This document shows positions 1 to 14,584 of a stretch of 64,000 nt of DNA, piece after piece. Positions within the stretch are counted from its first letter, which is position 1. Each line of letters opens with the position of its first letter. The notes beneath the pieces were generated by a model. The model saw nothing but the letters and a program-made list of their open reading frames with translations, did not search any database and had not been told where the DNA came from. The stretch is from Dimorphilus gyrociliatus. Taxonomy: Eukaryota; Annelida; Polychaeta; Dinophilidae. The stretch covers positions 1,054,001 to 1,118,000 of the forward strand of contig CAJFCJ010000010.1 in NCBI GenBank assembly GCA_904063045.1, in the 5' to 3' direction. The position numbers and the translations under genes are program-made.

Positions 1-331
1 TTATTTTAAGATAGAAATTCAAAACTAGGTTATTGTTTATTAATTAATGTTTCTTTAACATCAAAGTCATTGTTTTACATGCAAAAAATTTATTTGAATC
101 ATAAATGCTGCTTATCGATCGTCCTTGAACATTAGGCTTTTATGGACCTACACTCTTTCAAGCTATATTTTAAAAAAAAAATTGTAAGCACACAGTTTTC
201 TATAAGAGCTTGGCAACGTTCAAAACCGGTTCGGTTTCGAATTATTGAAGCGTGTCGCATGATCTGGCTGTAGACATTTTCATAATAAAGAGTATTTTAC
301 AAAGGATTTTATTTAATTTCTCCATGTTGAA
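1..331. other. 5' flank of the zinc-finger gene
   Basis: AT-rich non-coding sequence before the first ATG of the zinc-finger gene. It holds a short less AT-rich stretch around 205-270. I see no TATA box at a convincing distance and no other gene. Confidence 0.5.
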
Positions 332-3300
332 ATGTTTACTGGAATAGATATTTCTACAGATAATTTGAAGACTCACTGTGTTGAGAATTATAACGGAAAG
401 AAGGGACTAAATAATGGTGAACGGAGTACTTACTTGCAAAAATTATTTCCTAAAAGATTTGGGTCAATTAATAGAGCATTAGACCAAATTTTGAATGGTA
501 AGGTGAAAATAAAAAGATTGAAAAATGATGAAATTGAAAAATGGTTGAAAAAGCCAACAAATAAATCTTCAAAGACAACACAAGATGTTCTATGCTCAGT
601 TACAACAGCTGATGTAAAAGAAGAATTGGCTGGAAAAGATCCTGAAAAGGATAATACTTTTTCTATGGCACATGAGCAAGAAAAGATACTTGAAAGTTCT
701 GACAAAGAGATAATGGATAAAACATTTTCCTATTTTGCTCCCCTGGTAAATGGTAAAACAATGGCTTATCCTAAATGTGGAACAGCTTCTTCAAATGGAG
801 GAGCTGAAAAGGTTTTGGAATTTCACAATTCAACAATATATTACCAATGCTTAATGTGCTGTGAGAACAAAGATTGTTTGGTTGAGCTAATTGAGCATAA
901 TGTCAGAAAACATCTTTCTGAGAGCATAATGAAATGCGGTTATTGTTTTAAGTTGTTAAATAAAACTTCTTTTGAAATATACCTTCATCAGCGAATGGAA
1001 CATTTTTCTTTACCTGTTAAAATTGAAGAATTTTCACTAAAGAAGGATGCTTGCAAAAGGGTTATTTTCTATCACATGTGTTTGATTTGTAATCATTCAA
1101 CATTGAATGTAAATCATGCATTCTATCATGCTAGTCAACATGTAAACAATGTGATATCGAATTGTCAGTTATGCTCATCAATAGAATACCAGCCAACTAT
1201 GAATGAAGTATGGAACAAAGCCAAACTTCGAGGATACTTTAAATTAAAGCCTCAAACTCAAAACATGTCTGGAGAGAAACAAGGAGATTTTACATTTGAA
1301 GAATTGTTTGAAAAGAAGACTTTTCCATCTAATTTTCCGTTGAAACTGAACAATGAGATCTCTGAATTCACTTCAAAAGAAGGACAATCTAGTACAATTG
1401 CTCAAAATGGAGGAGAGGATGCAATTAATAAACCTAAAAGGTGAGTAATATATTCAATTTGTGATTGTATGAAACTATGATAAACAAAATAAAAAGGTAG
1501 TAGCAAGTTCATAGCTAGTTCTATTAAATTAAACATTTTCTAATCTAAATTCTACCATTATGCTGTGGAAAATTATAATTGCAATTCTTCGACTTTTAAT
1601 CAGGAAATCAATGTTTTTAAGAATGTAAACAGACGTCACTCAGCCAATAGACCAAAAATAGTACTTTTCATTTTAAATTAAAATCTATGAACAGCTGCAA
1701 ATTTCAGTTGTCTAATGTATGGTAAAGTATTAATATGATATCATTATACATAACTATAACCCCTTAACAACCGGAAAATTTACTTGTTAAGGGTATTGAT
1801 TATAAGCATTTATATGTAAACAGCAAGAGTAGAAAAATACTGGGACTGTAGTCTCTTATTGATTTCCTATTAATATTTTACTTGAATATTGTAAAATAAG
1901 AAAATTTCACAATTTTTTCATTTAAGATATTTCTATAACACTATAAATATAATATAAAACTGAAATATATTACTTTTTCAGTAGTAAAATCTGTCCAAAA
2001 AGTAGTCCAAGCAATGAAAACGGTGCAAGTGAAGTAATTGATCTAAGGTATATTTATTTCCGTTTTGTTCTTGTAGTTTGATTGATTTTTTTAGAGGTTG
2101 AAATAAAATCATTTATACATATATAAAATAGTTAATCAAATAATAAAAATAAGTCAGTTGTTCACTTAAAAAAAATGACCCAAAATATGTTTTAAGATAA
2201 GATAAATGATTTTTATTCATTTGTCTTTTTTTTTATGAATAATATGAAAATTTTTCATATTCCTCTCTTCTTTTTTTTTTACCTACTTTTACCTTTTAAA
2301 TATTGTAATATCTGATTAAAACACCAATGCTTTTATATAAAAACATTATTTTTATTCATTTGGCCGTAAAATCTCATTCAATTGTATAGTACAAGTTATT
2401 GTGTTGTAAATATATTGAAATTTACAAAAGGCATTGTTATTCATTCAATTTTCTTTTTTAACTTTTTCAAGTATCAAGAAGATAAATAATGGAAACGGTG
2501 TAAATTCAGATACAAATCTGTATCAAAATCAAAATGAATTAAAAGTTCATGAAAATAAAATAAATAATCAAAATGAGTAAGATACACTTATTTATTTTTA
2601 TCTATAAAAACATAGATAACTTCATACCGATTCAATATTCTTTCAGATTAGATAATATGGAACAATTGAATAATGTTAGAGAAAAACCGATATATTATAG
2701 TTGCAAAATATGCGGTGCAAATTCTTCAAAAAAGACTAGAATTGAGGATCATATCAAAAAACATACCAACGATTATGCTTATCAGTGCTCACAGTGCTCT
2801 TATAAAGGTTTATCATTGAAAAATATCAAACATCATCGCAACCAGTGTCACAATGATCATAGTAATTTTATTTTAAAAGATAAGAAAGAGTTGAAGAGGT
2901 TGTGCTTGAAGAAATGTAAATTTCAATACCAGTTTCCGACGTCGCTTATTAAGATTCAAGAGACAATACCGCTAAACTTTCCTGTCAATCACATTGAAAA
3001 GACCAAGCTTTCTTCATTAACTTGGACAAGAATGGCCTTTGGCAAGGACACCCCACCCTCTCTTTCGCACAACGAAAGTGGACGAACTTTTCCAAATTCT
3101 CCACCTCTGTATTTACCTCCCCAGCCTCAGCCTCAGCCTCAGCCTCAGCCCTCAGTACCGCTACAAATACCAATACAACAAACTCAACCTCATATTTCTC
3201 ATGCTCCTCCATCAATTATTTTTTCTGAGCCTTATCAGTTTCAAAGACCACCAGTTGAAATGGTTGCAAACAATTTTAAACCAAAGACTTATGATAAATT

Positions 3301-3835
3301 TACTACCCAGCTAAAAGCATCTTATAGTGGCAATGATAGATTGAGAAATCCAGTAATGACAACACAACAACATAAATATTCAAGCAGTGAATCTCATTCT
3401 ATAAACGCAACACCTTTTCCATATCCTCAGTCAGCAAAGTCAATGTTTGAAAGAAACGCCTTCTATCCAACAAAAGGATCAAATATGAAAGACAGGCAAT
3501 TTGAACTGAACAACAATGCAAACCGGAATGTAATGTCGAATTTGGAAAAACTTGAGAGGGTCATCACCTGTAGACTAGCGGAAAATAAAACAAATTCTTC
3601 ACATAGTGTTGCATTCCATTGCAGATATTGTCCCCATACAACAAAAGATCCATCTCATCTGTTTAATCATATTAATAATCAGCATAAACTTCGATTAAGT
3701 GAATTAGATAAGTTTCACTTAATAAGACTCTCCTCTCAAAAGATGAGAATTTTCCCCTTTATTCTAAGCAACATGAACAACAGCGAATTTGGGATAGCGG
3801 TAAGGGCTCTACAGAGACACTGGGTGGCCAAATAA
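332..3835 (+). CDS. C2H2 zinc-finger protein (4 exons, 822 aa)
   Basis: Exons 332-1440, 1982-2047, 2472-2576 and 2647-3835; every junction is GT-AG and in phase 2, and the joined frame is 2469 nt ending in TAA. Exon 1 encodes a basic N-terminal half with degenerate fingers (CLMC..HNVRKH, CGYC..HQRMEH, CLIC..HASQH). Exon 4 has two classical fingers (C446/C449/H462/H466 and C474/C477/H490/H495), a Pro-Gln run (3119-3152) and a last finger near the C terminus (CRYC..HINNQH). The likely role is nuclear, sequence-specific nucleic-acid binding, inferred from the fingers only; I recognise no orthologue. Exons 2 (66 nt) and 3 (105 nt) are symmetric, so skipping either keeps the frame. An AATAAA overlaps the stop codon. 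The gene converges on EGFR, whose stop lies about 210 bp away. Confidence 0.85.
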
Positions 3836-4045
3836 ATGAACAAGTAGACAATATTTAAGATAGATATACTTGTATAAGCATATGTTCTCTATGTCTTCTT
3901 GTATGTTATTATGCAATATTTTAAAGTAAACTTATGTATTTATATTCTAGTTTTAAACAATATATTTATACGTTTCTTTATTTTCAGTAAAATGAAATTA
4001 AAGCGAAACAAAGCTTGTATAAACACATCTAGTCTTTTAGGTAAA

Positions 4046-7000
4046 TCATACACTGCTTTCATTTTTTTGATTGTCATCTATCAGTCGAATGTTTTTTGGT
4101 AATAAACTAATATTATTCTCATCATTCATAGGATCATTGTAATAATCTTCTTTAAAAGGTGGCGGAGGAGGGGGTGGTGACGTAGGTGCCGACATATTTT
4201 GAAAATATTCTGGATTTTCAACAGTCATCTTCCTCTTAGCCTGAGGAGTAGCTATAAATAAAAAAATTGTTAGTCAATATTAATCGCTCGTTTAAAACGC
4301 GATAAATTGAATCTTTGTTAGGAATCTTTACATTTTTGTTTTATTTTTATAGCTAATAACTGTTTTCTCTGCATAGAATCTGTTAAAACTGTATTGAGTG
4401 TCTTTTGGTTAGAATATATATTATCTATACTCTAACTATAACAGTTTTAAAAATTGCACAAAGCAAGCAAAAAAATTGCAAATAAAAAGGATAAGAGGAA
4501 GAACCTCATAAAAAAAACTACTCTATATTTAATCAATAAATTGTCTTCTTTAATAATAGTAGTAATAATATAGAAATACAAGTTTAACAAGAATCAAAAT
4601 GGACTCTTTTCTCTGGTTCAATTAAGTATTTTTTTATAAATATTCTTCTTTCTTTTTTGATAAGGTTTTAATAAATATTTAAAAAAATATTAATATTTCT
4701 ATAAAATATTAATTTCCTCTCTCTCTCTTGCTATTCTATTGTTTTTTTTCTTCTTTCTAGCTTTTGTTTTGTTGTATTTCTTTGGTTTTTTTTTGGCGGA
4801 AGCAACGGAAAAAAAAAGTAAATAAAAAGAAATAAACAATAAATAATAATTATAAATAAATCTCAATAACGCAAAATAAAAAATAAATTAAATTGATAAA
4901 GAGGTCAATTTGAAATCAACTATTGGTGTTAAAGCTAGTGACACATTCTAATCTCTTGAGTTTTGTTCAAAAAAAAAACCTTTTTTAGCGTTGGTTTCCT
5001 TACTAGTATGTGGTAATTGAGCGTTAATTTCATTTAAATAATTTGGATCAAGTAAATTTTCATCTAACGGTGGAGGAGGTTTCGGTGCTGACATAGTTGT
5101 ATAAGAATTTTTACCAAGAACATCGATATAATCTCCAGCCTCCTGCCTTGGTTGTAGATAATCTTCAACACCTGTTGCAACGGGTGGTGGAGGAGGCTGT
5201 AGACTGGGTAATGGTTCCTCTTCAATTATTCGACTGGGCTCAGAACTATGGAAAAAAGTATAAACATTTATACATGTACATTATCATAAATGAATATGTA
5301 TTAATATGGATAGAAAATATGTTATATCATAAATTACTACATTTATATATTTATGTATAAAATAATTTAAAATTGAAAAATATAAAAAGGTCAGAGATAT
5401 TCACTTAAATAAATAAATATATTATAATATTATATATAAATAAAACAGTAGAAATTAGCATATTTATCAAATTAATTTATGCATAAAATATTTTTTAAAA
5501 GATTAACCATATTAGTTATTAACTGCTTTATTGTTTTGTATGCCTTTTTTTTTGTTATCAATTTTTTTTCTTTCACTTTTAAACAATAATGAAAAAAAAA
5601 AGAACAATTAGAGAAAAAAATGGTTAAGAGGGTTGATTGAATATTTATTTAGAAGGACTAATGAAGCAAAAGGTTTTTGTATTATCTTTTTTGTTTTCAA
5701 TTATTTTTTATATTACTAGTTTTACTACATTAAAAAAATATAAAAAGCTGTGTTATTTTGTTATATCTACTTACGTTAAATCAGTTACGTCACTGTTTAT
5801 AATAGATAAATATTTTTTAATTAGTTAAACTAATAGTGAATTAATTTAAATTTTGCAATTAAAAATTATAAAATGAAAAAAAATAAAGTCTCTTGAAAGA
5901 AAGAGAAAGAAAAATAAACATATGATATAAAGAAAATAAGGGAGGGGAAATATACAATTATCTATGTATGATTGACTGTGTTTAGAGAGAGAGAGAAAAA
6001 GAGAAAGAAGAAAAAAATAAAATATCTTGTATAGAGTATAATATAATAGAACATTTTAGAATTATAAATATTCTATTTCTTGGAAATTGGCTGTACAGTC
6101 AATAAATATTTTGCTCTTGCATGCGTCTGAAAACTCTAACAATGAAAAGGGGAGCGAGGGGGAGCTAAAAAGGTGAAACATCTAAGAGTAAACATATAAG
6201 AACTGAACTGCTTAGCAACCTAGGGCGGGGAATTATTTTGATTTTTTGAACAAATGAATAAAAGAGATCTTTAATCAAAAGTATTGTGTACAGCGAAAGG
6301 AATGTAATGTGTCTAACTTGACCATATACAGTATTTTGAAAATATTAAATCTACTTCAACTAACAATAATAACATGCTTTATATTCTATCAATAACGCAA
6401 AAGAACCGCTTGAAATATACAATATTCACTTAAATGTCAAAATTTACTACTCTTGAATATTTCATTTTTCTTGCATATTGAAAAATTGATTAATTATAAA
6501 GTTATGATTTTAAGCGGTAGATGGCGTATTAATAGATAAATATAAATCTATACAGTTGAAGTATTTTATCTGATGGCCTAGTTTTACAAATCTGCCATCA
6601 ATTTTACTATGTTTCTACAATTACCAAAAAGATCCTTTATTTGAATTGCAACAGGCAAAACCATTTATACCGTTCATCCTGTCTTTCATTGTGTGTTTTA
6701 ATCTTTTTTTTTGGTATTTTGAAAAGCCAAGTTTATATATTGAATTTATCATTTTTACTTAACATATTATTCATTTCTACTTATAAAAATTTAATAAATA
6801 ACTTACCTATATCTCATACTAGAACGGCTTTGTCTAGCTGAGAGTTTCTTGTCTTCAAGTGAATTGCCTAATGGTTTTGAACAAGAGTCGTTCATTGAAT
6901 TTCTGGCATGATTGTCACCCATAAACTGCAAGATAAAGATTATATTTTAAATAAGCTGTTTAGTAAGATATTAGGTTGATAACAAAGTTGATGTAAAAAT

Positions 7001-10000
7001 CAATTAATATCTTTACTGTAGAATCAATAGTCATTCTCGATGTTTCCGTTACGTCTCGTGGTTGAAGATAGTCATCAGCATCAATTAGTTTTGTGGCTGT
7101 CGTTGAATTAACACTCATCCCCCTCATTAGTTCAACTGTACTATGTTCCTCTAATGGTAATTTCATAAGACTGTCTCCCTAAACATTTTAAGTAGATCGT
7201 TAGTTGTTTGAAAAGTAAATAATACAGAATAAATATTGCTTAATATTTTCATTAGAAACAAATATACGTAATTTAGTATACCTTTATCACAAGATATCTT
7301 CCTGGATCGACGCACATCTTGTTGAATATTTCACGAAGTTCTTTAAAACTAGGTCTACTATCTGCATCCAGCAACCAACATTTTATCATCCACATGTAAA
7401 CGTCGATAGTACAAATTTCAGGCTGTGGTAGTCTGTCTCCTCTTTCCAAGGCAAACGGTACACTCCTTGCTGGCATACCTTCGTAAGGTCGTTGACCATA
7501 AGTACATATTTCCCATATGGTGACACCTTAATTTCAAAGATTAAAAGAAAATTATTCTATGAAGTAATTTCCAAACGAAAAGAAAAAATCCTTTTTTCTA
7601 TTACCGTAACTCCATACGTCACTCTTGTGCGTAAATATTCTATGTTGGATACATTCTAAAGCTAACCATTTAATTGGCATCTAATTTGGGAAAAAAGAGA
7701 TATTTTTTTCTATAAACCAAGTGTCATTAATAAATGTTACAATTCTGTTACCTTTCCACCACCAGCTTTGTACTCTTCTTCATTTATATTTAGTAATTTT
7801 GCTAAACCAAAATCAGTAATCTTCACTAAGTTTGGTGAATGAACTGAAAGAGGAAAATGAAATAATAATTTTAAAATTGAAGGAAATATATCATAATTAT
7901 CTTTAGTTACCTAATACATTTCTTGCAGCCAGGTCTCTATGAACAATACCTCTTCCCTCAAGATATTGCATTCCCTAGATAATTTTAAATAGTTAATAAC
8001 ATTAAGTAAATTGTAGTTTAAACTGTTTGATTTATATTTATGTTTACCGTAGCTATTTGATGACACCAATTAAGTATTGCCTTTGATCCAATATTTTCTT
8101 TACTTCTTCTAATATAATCCAGTAAACTTCCATATGGCATAAGTTTTGTAATCATCATCATCTGCGATGCTATACAAATTCCTAAAATTTTTACACAGCA
8201 TTGATTATCAACAGAAGCCATAATTCTAGCCTCTTCCAAAAGTTCCTTGAAAAAAAAAACAAATTTTTTCTTTATTGATCTCTCAACAGAAGAACTAATT
8301 AATTTAAAATTTACAGTGCTCTGTTCAGGCGAGCTGTCCGTCAATACTTTAATTGCAACCAGAATTTTCAGATTCTCACCAGCCGGTGTCCATAAACCTT
8401 TAAATACTGTTCCAAACGCTCCACTACCAATTACTACACCTTTCTTTAATTCGCTATCTTTAATTAATCGAACGTGAGCCATGTCTGGATTAGCTCCTGT
8501 AGGATCTAGCGGTATAGTTTCCCCTTCCAATTTCTTTTCAAATTCCAGTCTAAAAATAATAAGTTATTATTGATTAAGCAAAAGAAAATAGGTTGTACAA
8601 AGATACCCTTAATAAATATTTTACAATATCCTCATATAAAAAGAAAAGCCTTTGTAAGCTAGAGAAGCATTTTTACCTCATTACTTAACATATATTGTAT
8701 ATAAATATACATATGTACAATAATAAAATTCGCTAAGAGATATAATAATTATTCGTGTTTTTACCTTCTAGCCTCAGTCTGAACTTTTTTCCTCCAAATG
8801 AAAATACCAATAGCAACAATAATTAATAATAAAAATGCAACAGTGACTCCTGCTGCTATTCCAATGGTTTTTTTCCTCCTTTTATCACTATTTATAAATA
8901 TATTTTATAATTAAAAACAAGGTGTTTTTGATCAATTTGAAAGAATTTCTTACTTTTGAATTTCTTCAATTTCAGTATCAGGCAGACATAACCATTTTGA
9001 TTTAATCGGCCCTCCAGTCTCATCTTTAACGTGACTCCATCCTTTCGGACAATCAGTAACGCATTCAAACTAGAAAAAAAAAGAAATATACCAATATTGA
9101 TAAAGCCGTCTTTTTAAATATAGAAAAAAAGGAAGAAACTATTTTAAGAAAATCTTTCATTTGCATAATAAATAGTCAAATTTCTACAAAGGTCAAATAA
9201 GAAGTCTGGCTTATTTGATTATCACCCTCTAAAAGCAAATGTTGAATAGAAAATGATTATGTTGACTAGAGAAATTTTATATTTATGCATAAAACTTTTC
9301 ATTACTTTTTCGTTATTATCATCGACTCTCTTTTTATAATTTTTACATTCTTTGCAATCAGCAGACGTTGATCCTTTACAACCGATACATGTAGTGTCGC
9401 ATTTAGAACACAATCTATCCTGTAGAAAGTAATCGTCATCACATTCCCAAACGCATTGTGACCCTTGTCTGAAATGCTTGCAATCAAGGCAGAAACCTGG
9501 TCCCTTTGCGCTGCAAGTGAGGCACGTAGGATGACAATGAAAGCAACTCTAGAAAAAAAGTCATTATATTAATTAAATTAGAAAAAGTATGTAATCAGAG
9601 CAATATGAAATGGAATATAAATTTGGTACATGTTTGCCCAGCATTGGATGATCGTGTTGTATTTTTATAGACACTGAAACTTTATCTTTAAAATATCCAA
9701 CTGGACATTTATAATTTTCCGGTACACATTTATCAACAGCAAATTTCTTGGTTAAAATTGCCATTTTACAGCTATTACATGCACCCATTCCAATATCTTT
9801 TCCCGGTCCAGTACAGCCATCTAAGATAAAAAAAAATCAATAGCAATTTATAAAATAGGATTGTCAATGACTACATAAAATGTATATGCGATATATATAG
9901 AGGGAGGCTCTACTTCCGGATTTATCTCAACTGCCAAGAAAAACGCTGCCAAGTGTACGGTAAACAAATGGAAATTTATATAGAGATATCAGAATTGTTT

Positions 10001-13000
10001 ACGACTGTCATTTTATACAAACTGTAAGAAATCACAGTAAACACTTCCGTATCCTACAGTTTGTTTTTATAATAATATAAAAAAAAGAAGGAGGATTTTC
10101 TTTTTGGATGGAATCTTTTTTTTCATTGTTTTCTGCTTTTATTATAAACTGCCTCGCGGAGAACGATAAAAAGTGAAGGTAATATTTTACGTTCTTTCGA
10201 ATTAAAAGACATAAATTCTTGCTAAACGCCTACACTTAGTAATAGAAAAGTTTTTTAATACTATATATACTAATAATATATATCTTCTAGTGAATAAATA
10301 ATTAAATAAGAAGTTTAGTGAGACAATCAGTAATTTTTAATAAATCTATATGTAAGTATAATATGTGGGTGTATATTCCTCAAACAATAACTGTCAACTA
10401 GAAATGTTTATCATTCAATCTATAGTCAAGGGATTATCACCCTTGTGACCTCTATCCCATAATTCTTTATCAACTTAAATCAAGTGCAAAATAATCGGTA
10501 GTATAATAAGCTTATAGGCTTTCTTTATCCTCTTTAGAAAATATAAGTTAAGAAAATAACATTTGAGATATGAGAGAAAAAAGAAGAGAACATTCTGTAC
10601 CATAATTTTTCAGTACAAGCTTTCTCATCTTATTAAAACAACCATGTACATGAATAATTCTATTTAAATAATTTGTATTTTAGCTATACTTAGAACATTC
10701 CTTATGTATTAAACAGTATTTTTTATAATTTATCACTAGATAAGACTACTGATAGCGCGTCAAATACTATAGATAAAGTGGCTGACTACTTTTAGATATG
10801 AATCATCTCCATTCTGTCAAACTATCCCTTATAAATTAACTAGCCCAATGAAAGAGTCGGTTTACCTGTACAATACTCGTAACAAGGCTGACATTCACTG
10901 TTGTTATCGGGATACATATTTGTCGGACACTTTTTAACGCATTTTGACAATCCAAAAACTTTTAGGGTTAGTATACAAGAATCACACTCTGTATCTTCTG
11001 GTCCTGAGCACCCATCTTTGCAGCCTTCGTGGCACTGTCTACACTCTTGAGCAGTATTATTTGTATACGTTGGAATTTTAGTGACGGCTATGGAACACGA
11101 TGAGATACATCTGAAACATTAACGTTGAATATTATACTCTTTATTTAAAAACTAATAGCAAAAGATTATTTCTATTACTTGTCCTTGAATTTGTAATTTC
11201 TACAACTTCCTACACAATTCTCCGGTCCAGGACCAATACAACCGTAAGTAGGATGACATTCGAAATCACATACGGCATTTTTAGATTCTAAACAAAGTAA
11301 AATATTTTAGCAGGCATAAATAATTGTTTTATAAGACATCCTCTTCTAATTTACTAACCGCAATAGGATTTTTTTGCATTGTTTTGGATATTAGTTTTGT
11401 ATCTATCGAGTCTAACAGTATCAAAGTATTTTAGAGATTGTTCAATGTAGCATAAATTAGGATTATTTGCTATAGTGATATTACAATCAACAGTTTGAAT
11501 ATTTTTCAAACCAAGATAGTTTAATTTCTTATTATTTGTAAAAGAAAATCGATGAAAAGCTTTTTTCAATTTCGGTAAATCTATTGTTTTCAAATTCTTA
11601 TTTCTAATAACATCAATTCCACGCCTGAAAGAAAAGGAATTGTAAATGAAGAAATAAAAGAAATATATAGATTTTTTAATTTTACTTATCATCAATTTAA
11701 AATTAATTTAAAAAGTCATTAACATAAGCTCGTTTGTCAAAAGACCTATTTAAAGAAGTACTTAATTTAATCATACCTAATAACTTCGAGATTTTTAAAA
11801 TGATCGAAATTTTTCAATGGTGTTTCAAAAACCATTATATATCCTTCTAGTTCTTTAATAGTTTCAAATATTTTAAAGTCTTCCTCTTTGAAAGGTATTA
11901 ATCCAGCACTGAAATATTTCATAAGATAGATATAGAGAAATCTTTATTTAATTTATATTACCTAGGTTTAAAACTCGATTCCAGAAAGTGTAGATCACCG
12001 CTGAGAATTGTACAGTCTTTGAAATCTTTGAAATCATCGAGTGTATTAAAACTCCGGTTGTGGGGTTTCTTGATATGACACTCTAAAATAAAACAAAAGA
12101 AAATGTCAAATCAATAATCTAATACATTACTGGAATAATGAAAAAATAAGCTCACTTTTAGGGCAAGGTCCATCGCATATTTCGCAAAAGTTAGTTCCAT
12201 CTTTCTGATGTGTACGCTTAGGGCAAGTTCGGGCGCAAGAATTGTCAAATTGTGAATGAAAGAGATAATCTATTAAAAATTTTACAGATTATTTTATAAT
12301 TTATGGATAATTGTTCATAAAATTACTAAATAGTATACTAACTTGGACATTTATCTAAGCAGTAATACCCCGCAAAATACTTTCCATCTGGATTTTTCTC
12401 ACGTTCATTGGTATATTGATTAATTTTCCATAGACTGGGACAAGTAGAAACGCAAGATTCACCGTTTCGAAAATTTTTACATGCCTGATAGATCATATTC
12501 TTTCTTTATAGTTTAATCATTTATAGTTTTATAGTAGAAACTTACATAGCAATCCGTATTTTTAGAAGTATGGCAGCCAGCAGCACAAGATGCATGACAG
12601 CATTCCTTGTTCGAATTACATCGAAGTGTTGCGCAACTTCGCGGACAGATGGTTTTTGTTACTAAAACGGAAAAGAATTAAAGAGACCTTCCGAGAAAGG
12701 AACATTTATTAATATATACTAACACTCTTGACAATGAGTTTTTTCAGGACCCCAGCAATGATTACTAGGACATTCACGATGACATTCTGCGATAGTGTTT
12801 AACTTCAATTAGCTCTATTATAAATTATTAACAAATATATTATATCTTACCGCGTTTAACGCAAGAATTAAAACCATTTTTAACATATTTCTGACTTGCT
12901 TCATTGAATATATCATTCCAACTGATTTTTTCTATAAAGCAAACTTCATACAAATAATTGTTGACGTACTGAATGTTGCCAGATTGTATTTCTATGCAAT

Positions 13001-14548
13001 AAAAGAAAAGAGGTATTCACAATGGTCAATTAAAGATATTTGTTCTCTAATGACTTACCTGTTAGTTTAGGAAGTATCAAATTTTTCATCAGAGATGAAA
13101 TTATAACAAGTGAATATTCTTCAGGCTTTTGACCTGAACTGGATATTTGGTTACGTAATGGATATCTAATAGCACCTCGAATAATTCGTAAATTTTTGAA
13201 AATAACATTTGTTTTCGGTAATTGCAGTTGAAAAATTAAAAGATATCCAGTTATTTCTTGTATAGAATCAAACATTGAAAAATCTGGATTATCTTCTTCC
13301 TTTAATCCTGATATCTCCAAATTGCCATCAATAATAACGCAATTTTTACCATTGCCATAATATTGTTTTAATGTTGAAAATTTATCGCTTGTAGATAGAC
13401 CATCAGCTGTCCCTTTGCAGACTGTATCAGGGAGGAGGGAAAAAAATGAAGAAGATATAATAAAAAATTTTAATTTTATATTGTTTTCTTATATAATTTA
13501 AATAAAAATTAATAAATAAAAACAACCATAGATAGATAGAATATTTGATAAAAGAAAAATTAGCCATAAAAATGTATACATCTATTTTTATAGATTCCCT
13601 TCCCTTTTTATTAAATCTGACAAACTATTAAGAAGTAGAAGATGGAAAAAAAATAGTGAATATAATAAATGATTGAACGGGAAGAATGGTTCAAATATGG
13701 TTTCATATTTCAATTATATTTTAGATGACAATTTCTTGCGAAATATTTCTTTTTTTTATATTAACATTAGCCATTTTGCTCTTGTTTACAAAACATTTAC
13801 AACTAGAAATTATATTGATATAGGAATTGGGAAACTGTCTCTACTGAATGATAGGATATGATAAGCTGCAATTAATTCCTGTAAACAAAAAAGTATCAAC
13901 CTAAAAATGGAATGAAATAGGAAACAAATGAACTTTATAAAAACAGGGGGAAATTACAACTTTTTTTTACAGTCATTTAACTATTTATAGTTAAAGGATA
14001 AATAATAAAAAATTAATCATATATCTATCTGCGTTTAATGAGTAATAATACGCATACTCAGTACACCTACACTATCTTATTGTAAAGAATTACTCTCTTG
14101 AATCTTTAAACAATTATTCGAAACTCTTCAACTTTTCGTTCATTCATAAAGGTTATATAGTATGTTCTATAAACTTTTATGATAGGTATTATATATTTAA
14201 TTAGATAGTTTTTATATAAATTTGACTTATAGTATAGACATAAAATTTTTTCTATTATTATTACAGTATTGTTAAAAAGGAATTGTTAGCTTATTTCTAA
14301 AAATAGAATAAGTTTCTAATTAATAATAAATTAGTAATTTTTATTTTTTATAAGTACCATGAAACATTCCATTTCATATAGTCCAAATTTTATGATTTGT
14401 TGCTCTATTATTTATAACTATTTAGACGTCTTTTAGGTAAAACGTTTTAGTTTGTCTACATTTTATCACCGCCTACATATACACTATTTATAAATATAGA
14501 TAAATTGTGTAGAATGAGTGCATGAAAGTGCATATATATACATAAATA

Positions 14549-14584
<36 letters not shown>

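Noticed and set aside
430-705. 91-codon minus-strand frame
   Set aside because: Antisense shadow of zinc-finger exon 1.
2985-3314. Three further frames over the Pro-Gln repeat (both strands)
   Set aside because: Shadows of the repeat inside exon 4 of the zinc-finger gene; low complexity and no splice context.
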